From Macrotrachela quadricornifera (taxonomy: Eukaryota; Rotifera; Eurotatoria; Philodinida; Philodinidae): DNA of 64,000 bases. The notes beneath the pieces were generated by a model. The model worked only from the letters and a program-made list of their open reading frames with translations, ran no database searches and was not told the origin of the DNA. Where the stretch lies: contig JAJEKB010021800.1 in NCBI GenBank assembly GCA_022393335.1, positions 1-64,000 of the forward strand, in the 5' to 3' direction. How positions within the stretch are numbered: position 1 is the first letter of the stretch; every line of letters begins with the position of its first letter. The translations under genes were made by a program, and so were the position numbers. Shown piece after piece: positions 32,360-44,163 of this stretch.

Positions 32360-34635
32360 TTATTGTTTGTCAGGACGTAATAATGATAATCCAGTTCGTA
32401 GAATTTCATCAAAAAGAATTAAATTTGTTGCAATTGATGTATATTAATGAATTAGTTGTTTTTTAGCACGATAATTGCCAAAGATAGCTAATGATTTTGG
32501 TTCCATTGCTTCGCCTATAATAATAAGATTAACAACTTTTTTTTTATCATTGAGAAAAATATTTACCTGTTGTAATATCAATACCAACTGGTAATTTTGA
32601 TGTTGCATATTCTTGTTGAAGTTTAACAATTGTTTCTTGTTGATCATGTCCAGCATTTTGAGCAATAGCCTTCGGGATAATTAATAATGATTCAGCATAT
32701 GCTTGAACACCTAAACGTGCCCGACCTTTTACTTGTTCTTTATATTGAGTAAGTGCGTAATGAGCAACTATTTCAAAAGCACCACCACCAGAAATAACAC
32801 AACCTAAACAAAAAAATCTATTAGTACAATCTCTGACGAAATAAAATGAAACACTTCATCAATTTCATGTCTCATACTAAGTGTGTTTGATTTAGACTCG
32901 AGTCTGAGAGTAATTGCAGCTCTATAATCACGACAGATCATCATGCAATACATGCCATGTGTTATAGCAATATCAGTCACTCCTAATGCCTCTTAGTTCG
33001 TGTATCACAAAATCAATTCCTAGATCAAAAAGAAACTAACCATCTTCAATTGCATTTGTTATTGAACGAAGACCATCGCGAAGAGCATCTTTTAATTGAT
33101 TTAATATATATTTTGTTGAACCTTTGAGTAAAACTGTTACTGATTTGGGATTTTTACAACCTTCAACAAATGTAAATTTTTCTTCACCCTAAAAACAAAC
33201 ATTTCAAATATAAAACAAATAGAAATGAATTTTATTTACCAAAACATGTTCATAAACATCTTCAGCAAAGCGAAGACATTCTTTTGTTAAATCTTCAACC
33301 GAACTAATTAAAAAAAATTCAAATTTATTATTTCAAATTTCAAATTTTTCTCACTTCATAGCTTCACCACCACATGCTAAAGTTAAACATTCCATATTTC
33401 AACGTTTAGCACATCTTAATGCCAAGATTCCATCTTTTGCTAATACATCAAGTGATAATGGATCAATACCTTTTTGATTGATGATAACAAATGATTTATT
33501 TTTATCATCATCCGAACAAACTTTTCGTTTAAATTCAACTATTTTTTGAACACGATCATCAATAAATTTCCGTTCAGATACAACAAGGCGATCACGTTCT
33601 TCAGCATTTTTATAAAAGAAATCAGCATTAACTTCTCTAAAATAAGAAAGATTTTATTTAATTTTATTAATTCAAATTAATTACATACGTTTTTTCATAT
33701 TCTAATGAAACATTACATGTTAATATATAAGCATTTTTAAGTGCCTTAGGCATTGATGGATGACGACCACCATGATCAAGAACAATACCACGTACAAGTC
33801 GAGAATCAGCTTCTGTTCGATGTTGCATTTCCATTATTTCAACCATATTTAAATCAGTTGGACTACCTGGTTCATTTAAAGTTAATATAGCATCAACAAC
33901 AATCTATTTTTATTTTAAAATAAAAAAAAAATTTAATATAATTTAAAAAAAAATAACTAACATCAGTGAGAATATCAGCATTTTCAATTGATAATTTTGT
34001 ACGTAAAGAAGTACGAGCAATTTGAATAAGTGTTTCACGATCAACTGTTATAGGTACTTTAAGTTGATCAAGTACTTGTAAAGCTTCTTTTTTTGCTAAT
34101 TCAAAACCTTCAGCAACAATACGAGGATGAAGGCCCTATTTTGAAATAAAATTATATAAGACCTTTCTTTTTTTTCTTGTGCTATTATATTACCTCAGAA
34201 ATATAAAGATCAGCTTGTTTAAGTAATTCACCAATTATTAATACAATTGATGTTGTTCCATCTCCTGTTATATCATCTTGTGCTGTAGCAGCACGAGCAA
34301 TTAATGATGGAGTTGGATGTTGAACTTGCTATATAATTAAATAAATTTAATATATAAAACAAAAATAATATAAATACAAACCATTTCATGAAGAAGTGTA
34401 TTGCCATCTTTTGTTATTTTAATATCACCAGCACCTGATACAAGCCTAAAATATAAATAAATAAGAATAAAAAAAAATATATATATAATTGTACATACAT
34501 TTTCATTGTTCCTTTTGGACCTAAATTTGTTTTAAGCATTTCTGCAAGACCACGAGCTGCTGAAATATTAATAGATAAAGCTTGTGCTTGACGAGCACTT
34601 TCAGCTTTTGGATTTAATGTCGTAATAGCTGACAT
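32360..34635 (-). pseudogene. CCT6: CCT zeta (CCT6) chaperonin subunit with two in-frame stop codons
   Basis: Ten exons can be followed. Exon 1 is 34635-34499 ([25 protein letters not shown]), followed by 34445-34382, 34328-34194 (ATP-site [10 protein letters not shown]), 34135-33962 and 33903-33689, then five more down to 32360. Introns of about 50-60 bases keep GT..AG. The content matches CCT6 from end to end; CCT folds actin, tubulin and other clients. Two substitutions break it: TGA at 33399-33401 after CAKR, where an Arg is expected, and TAA at 32444-32446 after KKQLIH, where a Ser codon is expected, with the correct C-terminus (SIATNLILFDEILRTGL) still readable beyond. Everything else is in frame, so the damage looks recent, or these are sequence errors. 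The 5' end is divergent from no gene but lies head-to-tail after the symplekin 3' end. Confidence 0.85.
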
Positions 34636-34894
34636 AACAATACTGTATTCAAATTGCTAATATAAATTTAATCTAAAAAAAAATGAATCATTAATGAAAA
34701 ATTCGACGTAGAGATCAACAAAATATGAAAAGAAGAAAAAAAACAAAGATGAACAAGTACAAATAAATGTGATCAATGTTCGTCAAAAAAGAAAAACCAA
34801 AAAGTTTCTTATTTTGTTTTTTTTTCTTAATTAACAAAAGATTTCTATTGACAAAGGAGAAAACGGTTGATATATTTTGACTAGATCAATATAT

Positions 34895-37800
34895 TTATTG
34901 TTCATTAGATGAAGAAGGAGGAATAGTTTGTATACGAATTTCAGGTGCAACATTTTCTGAATTATCTTCAATAACTGTTAAGATTGATGATGGAATTAAT
35001 GAACGCTAAAAAAACAAAAAAAATTAAAGATTTTAATTAGAAATAAAAAAGAAAAATATTTACTTGACCAATTGACATAGAACGTAAATGACGTGTAATA
35101 CCATCACGTAATTCAGGTGCTGTTTTTGAAAAACATGTTTAAGTTGTGCAGGTGGTAATTGAAAAAGTAATGGATATGAATGTGGACGAGTTTTTTGACA
35201 ACATTTTATAAAACCTTCCCAGACTCGAGCTTGTTTACAAGCCTAAATAAAAAATAAATTCTATTTCTTTTTTTTTTGTTAATTAAATAAACAAACTTGT
35301 TTTGTAATAAGTCTTTGTAAAATATTCATAACAAATCCAACCATTTTTGGATAAAAAACTAAGTGCTTGTAAAACCGTTCGCATAAACAAAACGGGTATT
35401 GGATTAATATCAACAAGTTGTTGAATAACAACAGCAAGAACATCGTGTGTGTAAATAGCACGTTCATTCAAACATAATGTTGTTGTTATTTAAAAAAAAG
35501 AAAAAAATATTTTACGTTTTTTTTCTTCTTTTGTTACCATTCATTGTTGTTTTTAATTCACATTCTTCGGATGAGATTTGATGAAGAGCAATTAAGAATT
35601 TTGATGGTAAAATTGGACTAGCATGTGATGTTTCAGAAGAAGAAGCTAAATAATAAAATATAAATATAAAATCTGATATGATCTCATATGGATCGAAAAT
35701 CGCTATAAAATCTCCAAGTAATTAAATAAAAATATTCAAAAGAATAAAATTTCATCTATAATAACTTACTATTACGAACTAAAAGTCGATTGAAAACTTC
35801 TTTAACCACTGGTGGTGAAAGTTTAATTAATTTTGGTAATGCACTAATAATTTCTCTCTAAAATAAATAATTTAAAAAAAAAACAAAAAAAAAATAACTA
35901 ACTTTTTCTAAACCAGTAAGTACTGGTATAAGAAAGCGAACATCAGAGACTCGTTTATGATATAAATCTCGTACTTTTTCAACTAAATCTGGTGATGGTG
36001 GTGCTAAGAAAAAAGAAATAATTAATAATTTCTGAAAAATTAAAAAGAAAAATAATTTCTACATTGTTCTGTGAGAATATGAATAATACGAGTAATTAAT
36101 GTTTCAGCACCTTTTGGACAATTTTCAACTAATTTTAAGATTTCAGGACTATTCATACCCATGCCACGAACCTTAATTATAATAAGAATTAAATACAAAA
36201 ATTAATCTAATATAAAAAAAAATTTACTGGATTTTCTAAAACACGAAGAATTACACGTTTAATATCACCATTAACTGCTGTATAAATTGTTGCTAATCTA
36301 AAATCAATTAAAAGATACAAAAACAATATAATTCTTAAATTTAATCTTACGGTTGTATTAAATAATGATTAGATGGCATTAAACTAAGATATAATGGAAG
36401 ACAAAGACGAATAGATTCTTCTGTCCAAGTATCACTTAATACTAGAAATAAAGAAAAAAGAATTTTTCAATTTCAAATAATTCTTTTTTTTACTTGTTGA
36501 TGATTTTTTATCTTCACCAAAAAGTGCTTCAGGTGGTTGTGATGCTGTTAAATGTTTTAAAAATTTAAAAGCATGTCGCTAATAAAAAATATATATATAT
36601 ACATAGTTAAATTTTATTAAATTCTTACTTCAATTGATTGTTTAAATTCTTCTTTTTCATGTAAATTTTTTGCAATACGTATTGCATTATTTCTTACTGA
36701 TACATTTTCATTATGTGTAAAATCAAGTAAAATATCCAAAAATTTTTCACGCATATTTATTCGACGAAATATTAAATCACGTAATGTATTCATACCAAGA
36801 TAAGACCGAGTCTTAAATAAAAAAAAAATATTAAGATTTCTTATAGTAAAACAAAAAAAAAGATGATTTTATGTACTTCATCTTGACAATATCGTTTAAG
36901 TACAAGTAATGCATTATCAGTAATCAATGGTGCACTTGTTAATAAACGAGAAAATAAACTAAAATAAAAAAAGTAATAATAATAATATAATCAAATAAAT
37001 TCTTTTGAATTTACCCATCACGTTGATCTGGTTTTTCTTGTAAATATTCAAGTAATCGACATAATGTATCATCATGTTTTGTAAAATCTTTTCTCTTATT
37101 TGGATCTAATATACTTAAATAAACATTTGCATAAACATATTCTTGATAAAACCATGCAAATGCAAGATCATGACGTTTACGTACATCAACAAATATATAA
37201 TCTTCATAAACTATAAATTAATATATAAAAATTAAGATATATTTATTACACTTTATCTAAATAAATATACTTACTATCACGAAAACTTCGTCCAGATAAA
37301 CATACTAATGAAGTCATGGTTTTTTTTCTTACATGACCAACACCGGCTGCTTCACAAACATCTAATAAATAAATAATTAGAAAAAATATATATTTGTTTA
37401 GAATTAATTCTAACAAACCTTCAGCATGAAGTATTCGATTAAATGAATCTGTTGACATACGTTGCATTTCATCATATTCAATAGGTTTAATTGCATCAAC
37501 TAATTTAAATGGTTTCATTTTTTTCTGTTGTATACTTGGTATTGTTGGCATTGTTGTTACACCAGCTGATGTTGATGGACCATCATTAAGTTCATTGGCA
37601 ATAGTTGATGATAAATTTGATTTATTATCAACATCAGTTGATGATGAAGGATGTGAATCATCACGTCCAACACCCATAATACTTGTTATAGGTTTACATT
37701 CTTCAATATCATCATCAATTGGTGGTTTAACAGGTTGTTGAGATCTCATAAGTTCATAACCTTTTCCATATCCAGCTGCTGTTAATTGTGCTCCAAGTAA

Positions 37801-39533
37801 TCGTGCTAAATGTTCAATTTGTGCAGGTGTTCCAGCAGCTGCAATAGGTGTATAAGTTGCTCTTCAATGATGCTGGCATTTTTTCTGGTAATAAAAACAT
37901 TGATACAAGAACTAAATCTACAACATTTCCAATAGATAATTTTCCAACAAGATCAGCAGCTGTTATATCAATTGCTGTTTGATGTTGAGGAGGATGAGAT
38001 GATGAAGAATTTGTTGATGTTGAAGATGTTGTTGCACCACTTGGTGAGATTCCTTTTGCAGTTACACTACTATTTGAATCATCTTTATCAAAATTATTTA
38101 CATCATCAGTTGTATTTTTAGATTTTTTTGTATTAATTTCACTACTACTTAATGTTAATTTACGTTTTGATTTTGACGGAACTTTAGGTAAATGTTTAAG
38201 AACCTAAGATAAATAATATTATTAACAAATAAAAGCAAAATAAAAAAAAATACTTCAGTTTGTGTAGCACCAAGATCAGTCAATAATGTTGTAATTTGTG
38301 GTTGAAAATCAAATGAAGCAGGATGCTTGATTCGACTTAATAATTTTAATTTAATTATTTTGAAGAACACGAATAACTTGAGAATCGACCAATGTCGGTG
38401 GTAAATTAACTTAAAAAATAATGTTTTATATTTATTATATAATAATAATATATTATTTACCTTGTAAAGCTTCAAATGTCGGTACAACTCGACTCATATA
38501 ATCTGGTCTTTGTCGAACATTATTTGCTATTGCACCCATTGCTGTTATTAGATTAACATTGAATAAACAAAAATTAATAAATAAGAAATGAATAAAAATA
38601 TTTTAATATCTAGATAAATGTTGAGAAAGAGTAAATTCAAGTAATTTTTCCATAACATCTTTTCCTTCTTGTTCAAGTTTATTTCGACGTAATATTCTAT
38701 GATCATCCTGTAATAAATTAAGTGAAAAATCTTGTTCATTTGAAGTTGGTACAATTGAATCCTAGGAACAAATCAACAATTATCTTTATCAATATGAACA
38801 ATTGATTAATCTTTACTTGTGTACGTCGAGATAAAACAAGTGCAAACATTTCAATAAATTTAATAGCTACTGTACGAAGTCTAAAATAAAACAATGAATT
38901 AATTTTTTTTGTGTATAATTAATTTACCCATCATTATCCGAATCAAGCATAGCAATAATATGAATTTTCATATTAACCATACTCTCCCACATACTTCGTA
39001 CATTTTCATCAACTAATCGAGATTTTGAAAGCCACTAAATAAAGACATTATATTAATCCCATTCAAAATTATTCTTACTTTTAAAGTCAATCTATAAATT
39101 GTAATCATACTGACAATAAGTTTTTTTTGTACAAGTACATTATTATCATAAAGTAAAAGTCGAAGACTATCAATAACTTTAACAATAACTTCTGGATCAT
39201 GTTGACTAGAAAATATTTGATATAATAAAGAATAAAAAAATAGTTTTTTTTGTAACAAACCATGCTTCTTCAATAAATGATATGATTGTTTTTCTCACTT
39301 CAGGACTTTTATCGGTTTGAAAACCAAATACTTCCTCAAGAAAATTATCAAGTAAACTTGGATCTTTTCGTAAAATAAGTTCTTGAACATGTCGAAGATG
39401 TTGGACTCTAACACTATCTTTTCCATAAAGTGATGCTTGATTTATTAATTCAACAATCTTAATAAAAAGAAAAATATTATAAGAAATATAATCGATTGGA
39501 TATATCTACTTTTTCTTGAATGTTTTCTGACAT
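34895..39533 (-). pseudogene. SYMPK: Symplekin, right copy, near full length but with several lesions
   Basis: It starts at the ATG 39533 (MSENIQEK exon) and ends at a TAA at 34895-34897; roughly 20 small exons with short introns. Recognisable parts: the N-terminal HEAT region ([30 protein letters not shown]), [20 protein letters not shown], a low-complexity linker, FKLVDAIKPIEYDEMQRMS, and the C-terminal HEAT block (AIYTHDVLAVVIQQLVDI). The last exons are 35242-35064 and 35005-34895. Lesions: one extra T near 35357, two extra A near 35128 (both compared with the left copy), loss of the AG acceptor before the exon ending near 35490 (left copy has TAG), and an intron near 38550-38615 with neither GT nor AG in place. 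Symplekin is the scaffold of the polyadenylation machinery and essential, so a working copy must exist elsewhere. Homopolymer errors could explain the indels but not the splice losses. Confidence 0.8.
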
Positions 39534-39539
39534 ATTTAG

Positions 39540-40256
39540 ATATCTAAAATGAAGGATATAAGAAATGTATTGGTTGCTATGTGATGAAGATTTTCGTGGT
39601 ATCGTAGCAGAAAAGGATTACTCCACTGTTGAATGTAGAAGACTGATCGGACTCAGAGTATGCTATCGGGCGACTATTAGTGACTTGTCCGTATCTGATG
39701 AGAACGGCATTTGACCGCAGAATCTTAATAGTACACGCTGAACAATTTAAGTAATTGGCCGTAGTGACCGAAACGTATAAGGAATCAGCAATAATGGTCA
39801 GTTTGTTCGAAGCGTTGACATAATCTGTTAGACGTCTCAATTGATTGTTTCAGTCATCTATTGCAATTAGATGTTTCCTAAATCAACTACCCTACAGCTA
39901 AAACATCAAACACTATATTAATGTCAAACAAAGTATCATTGCAATTTGTGGATGCAAAAATGGAACTAATTTACACACACCATTGTTTGAAATACTTTTT
40001 ATCCAATCACATCATAGTCCTCTAATGTTTATTAGTTTCATTAAATTTTATCTTAAAAAAATTTCTCATCATTTAATTAAAAATGACAAATCTATTTTTT
40101 GTCTTAGAAAAAACTTTATAATTAAAAATTTTAATCTCAGAGGTCGCCACAAACATAAACATAAAATGAATGGCTTTGCATGACTAGTGGGAAGAATCCA
40201 TTTATAGAAATTTTTATTGTGCATTTAGAAATATTCAATCTATTTTAATTTTTCAG
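39540..40256. other. Spacer between divergent symplekin and neuralized genes
   Basis: About 720 bases. The middle (39577-39840) is less AT-rich than its flanks and has an 87-codon open minus frame without an ATG start. I see no known motif. It should contain the promoters of both genes. Confidence 0.4.
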
Positions 40257-42157
40257 AATAGCCCGAGCATCACCAGTAAATAATAATAGCACAATACCAT
40301 CAGTTTCATTTCATCAAAAGACATATGGAGAAAATATTCGAATAGAAGAAAATGCAATAAAAGCAATTCGACATTCATCATTTGATAATGGTTATTTCTA
40401 TTTCTATATGAAATCTAATATTTAGATATTTTTATTTTCAGGTATTACATTTACTAATAGACCAATTAAAGTAAATGAACGTATTCATATGAGATAATTG
40501 ATATGGATGAAACTGGTCAATGGTTAGGATCATTAGCAATTGATAATAGAAAAAAAAATAATTGAATTTTTTTAGAAATTTAAATTTGATATTTTAGGTT
40601 TTACTCAAATTGATCCAAATTCAATTCGTAGAGATGATTTATTAAAATCTGCACTACCAACTCTATGTAAAAAGACTGGGGTATCATATATGAAACGAAT
40701 TTTTGAATGATTAGCTAGACAAATTATTATCACCTTTTATTATAATCAAGAGTAATTTATCTATTTCGAAAATATTGAAGAATTATTTTTATTACTTTTA
40801 GTGGTGCATTTTATATTTTGGATGGAAGAGAACAAGAATTGTGCAAGAATATTGATGTATCACGACCTATATGGGGTGTTATTGATATATACGGAAATGT
40901 TAAAGGTATAGACTATATAGAAAAGAATATGAATGAAATTTTCAGAAGTTTCTGTTTAGGTGTTGTCTTTACCGCAGCACCACAAAAAACAGATGGTAGC
41001 AGAGAATTTTTTACCAAATACGATCAAAAACCAGACAAACTGCCAATACATTATTTTACTCAATTAAAATCTGAAGATCTACAATCAGTTGACTTTTATG
41101 ATATTCATGGGACAGAACTGGAATTATTTTGTCAAAATAAAGTTGCTTTTCGAAAGAGTAAGTTTAAAAATATTATTTTGAAATTATTAACAATAAATAT
41201 TTTAGATGTTCAAAGACTTCCACGACCTTATTTATTTGTTGATTTAACAATGACACCTGGTTATGAACTTTATATACGTATTTTAGCCATTGATCCTAAC
41301 TATCGAACACCGTAAGTAACATCTTCTGAAAAGAATGTTTGTAAAGAGTTTCTCCGAATCTTCGAAAACGAAATTTTTTTGAAAGAAAAATATGTCATCT
41401 TGTAGAAGCGAATCTCGTGAACAAATGTTAATGAATGAAACTTTTCCGGAAAGGATAGAATCAGCGCCGGTAAAGATATCAGGTCTACCATTTTGGAGAG
41501 CGTTGAGTCCACTAAAATGTGGTTTCGGACCTACGGCTTCCTAGCAATGAATAACCGTTTAAGTATAATGTTAAAATTTGAGGAATAATCACCTTTAATC
41601 TTCTTTATTTTTGTAGAGGAGCTCTTGGTTTTACCAATACTAGTCCAAATGTTTTTATAAATAATTTTGATAAATTACCACCGAATGATCCCATGGCTTT
41701 ATACGATCGTAGTGAATTTTGGATTTTAAATGAAGAAGCATTTGATGAAAAATTAAATGAATTAGATGAATATCGTTTTGTATATGATCCATCTGATGAA
41801 ATTCGTATGTGGCGTAATAATGAATCATCTCGTCCAACAAGAACAGTTGCACATACTGATCCACAACAAACATTTCATCCATTTTTTTTCTTAATGATCG
41901 TATTACAGCTTTATCTTTAATTGGACTTGTTTCAACAACAAAACGAACACAGAAAAAATCAGATACTAAAAAAAAAAGATGAAGATGAAGGTTTATGTCA
42001 ACTTTGTTATGATCAACCAGCTAATTGTGTCATGCTTCCATGTGGTCATATCTTTTTTTGTTCAAATTGTAGAAATCAATATGAGAAGTCATCTGGAGAA
42101 AAATGTCCAAATTGTCGAAAGGATTACACCAATGTCGTATTAATCGCAGATGATTGA
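40257..42157 (+). pseudogene. Neuralized-like E3 ubiquitin ligase (NHR domains plus RING), broken
   Basis: NHR1 opens with SFHQKTYGENIRIEENAIKA and GITFTNRPIKVNERIHM and continues with GFTQIDPNSIRRDDLLKSAL and PIWGVIDIYGNVKGI. A second partial NHR-like part spans 41080-41310. A C3HC4 RING finger ends the protein: CQLCYDQPANCVMLPCGHIF ... CPNCRKDY (41990-42130). Neuralized proteins ubiquitinate Notch ligands and other targets. Lesions: one base lost near 40495, donor GT changed to AT near 40544, TGA in place of Trp in the exon ending near 40750, and frame shifts near 41890 and in the A-run near 41975. The RING part stays open for 78 codons. The 5' end of the gene is not located; the first visible exon follows an acceptor at 40256. 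Confidence 0.85.
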
Positions 42158-42265
42158 TTGAATATTTCTGCTTGTGATATTATTTTTTAATATAACGAAA
42201 TAAAATTCTTTAACATATTTTCTTAATAAAAGTAAAAGTAAACAAAATATTTTCAGGTAAAATAA

Positions 42266-43162
42266 ATGTCTTTATATGATTGGTCACTTATTTCATTACT
42301 TTCATCAGCAATATCACAATGTAAATCAATTGAATTTCTTCCATTAACATCAAATGATGAATATAAAGTTTATTGTTATTGTGAAGAAAATATTTATTTA
42401 TGTTTAAATTTATTTGAAATAAAATCTATTATAAATATATGTTACAAATTTTTATTTTCAAAAAATTATCAAGAAAATTTTCAATTAAATATTATAACAC
42501 GTGTTTTACTTTGCTATATAACTGAATGTTTAACAAGTTGGAATATACGTCGACGTTTAATTTTATTAAATGAAATAAATATTCAAGATGAACTTCAATT
42601 TTTAAATATTCTTCATCAATTAAAACCAAAATCTGAACAATTATTTCGATATAGACGTTGGTTATTAAAACAAGAAAATATTGATAATATATCAATTAAA
42701 AATGAATTAGATATTTGTAATCAAACAGCAGAAAAACATTTTATTAATTATGCATCATGGTTACATCAGAGATGGATTATACAATATTTTAATGTTAATA
42801 TTGATGAAGAATTAGAACGTAATCGTTTATGGTTAGAAAAGAATATATCAGATTCAAGTGGATTTTCATTTCGTATTTATCTTTTATCAAAAAAAAATTT
42901 TGATAAAAATTTTATTCAAAATGAATTTAAAATTAATGAAAATTTATTGAAATTTTATTATGATAGAGAATCATTATGGATTTCTAGACAAATGTTAATA
43001 TTTTTATTATTGAAATTTTTAACAAATGATAAAAATGAATTTTTAATGGAAGAATTTAATTTTGTAAAAATATTTGAGAAGAATTTTTTTGTAGAGAGAT
43101 ATTCGAAATTGTTAAAAACAATTTTATCTAGTGATGGAAAAGTATTTAAAGAGGAGATTTAA
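42266..43162 (+). CDS. PTAR1: PTAR1-like protein prenyltransferase alpha subunit
   Basis: An intact 298-residue frame from the ATG at 42266, without introns. Prenyltransferase alpha repeats are visible: TSWNIRRRLIL (about residue 90), SEQLFRYRRWLLK (about 125), NYASWLHQRWIIQYF (about 160) and a weaker RESLWISRQMLIF (about 235). W-x-x-R pairs are the family hallmark. PTAR1 is known as the alpha subunit of geranylgeranyltransferase III, pairing with the Rab GGTase beta chain to modify the SNARE Ykt6. Length is shorter than vertebrate PTAR1 (about 400). A TTTTCAG just before the ATG suggests a 5' splice or trans-splice acceptor. It starts 108 bases after the broken RING gene, on the same strand. 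Confidence 0.8.
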   Translation: MSLYDWSLISLLSSAISQCKSIEFLPLTSNDEYKVYCYCEENIYLCLNLFEIKSIINICYKFLFSKNYQENFQLNIITRVLLCYITECLTSWNIRRRLILLNEINIQDELQFLNILHQLKPKSEQLFRYRRWLLKQENIDNISIKNELDICNQTAEKHFINYASWLHQRWIIQYFNVNIDEELERNRLWLEKNISDSSGFSFRIYLLSKKNFDKNFIQNEFKINENLLKFYYDRESLWISRQMLIFLLLKFLTNDKNEFLMEEFNFVKIFEKNFFVERYSKLLKTILSSDGKVFKEEI

Positions 43163-43489
43163 TAAATTTATTTGATATCGGTAAATATTGAAACAATGGC
43201 ACTGTACTGATAAAACAGTCAATTATAATTTGATTCTAATAAAATCATCATCAAGAAATGTTGAGAGGATGTTTTGGAATGACTATCATTCAACTTCGAC
43301 TTCAGATCACACACTGATGATACAGTAGTATCATTTTTAGTTGGGTATATTACTGCATTGGGAAACGGACAGTTGAGAATGAGGGTTAGTATGAATTTGT
43401 GGCTGCTCTTCAGTAGCTTAAAATCCTAGATTGACGCTCACATTCGCTAGAAAAATGCCTTTGCGAGCAAATGTTCTGTGACCAACTGT

Positions 43490-43892
43490 CCTAAACCCAT
43501 GGACTCGTTCCCATGGGCTGTTAAAGCCGACTTATGACCGTTCTATTGGATTTTCTATCCCATGCAAGGCATTCGTCGAAAAATTGAAAAACCGTATTTT
43601 GACCTGAAATTTCGCTCATAAAGAGGTCTCATATTTATTAGAATATCCTAAAAATGTTTTATCCTTAAGATATTGAGTTTTTTAGAACTATTCGACTTTT
43701 CGACTTATCTACGACACATGATCATTTTTCAGATGTTCATTATCTTAAGGATAAAGCATTTGCTTTCACTGAAATCTCTTTATGAGCGAAATTTTAGGTC
43801 CAAATATGGTTTTTCAAATTGATGAGATAGAAAATCCTGTGGAACGGCCATAAGTCAGTTATAACAGCTCATGGGCACGAGTCCATTTAGGC
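43490..43892. repeat. Foldback (inverted-repeat) element
   Basis: Left blocks CCTAAACCCATGGACTCG, ATGACCGTTC, ATTTTCTATC and AAATTTCGCTCATAAAGAG pair in order with right-side sequence ending TTTAGG at 43891. TTATCCTTAAGATA near 43660 also pairs with TATCTTAAGGATAAAG near 43750. Arm identity is moderate, indicating an older MITE. Confidence 0.75.
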
Positions 43893-44163
43893 TTTGGCTA
43901 GTGATATTGAGGTCGGCTTGTAGGAAAAACATAAGCGCTAAGTCAGTAGGACACTTCGGGTACCTTTCTCATTAATCGTTCCTTGAATCAATTACAGTCT
44001 ATATTAGTCGATCCGAAATATTCCAAATGAAATGTATGAGCACCAAAAAGATTTGATTTTTAAATGCGATTCTGACCAGCATCATATATCTGTGTTTTTT
44101 TTTAAATTTAATTATACAAATAATAACAATAAGAAAAATAAATGATTTTTATCTGACAAAAGT

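Noticed and set aside
32360..34635. TGA and TAA in CCT6 as recoded codons (alternative genetic code or selenocysteine)
   Set aside because: Other genes in the window use TAA and TGA as normal stops and the two sites normally carry Arg and Ser; mutation is simpler.
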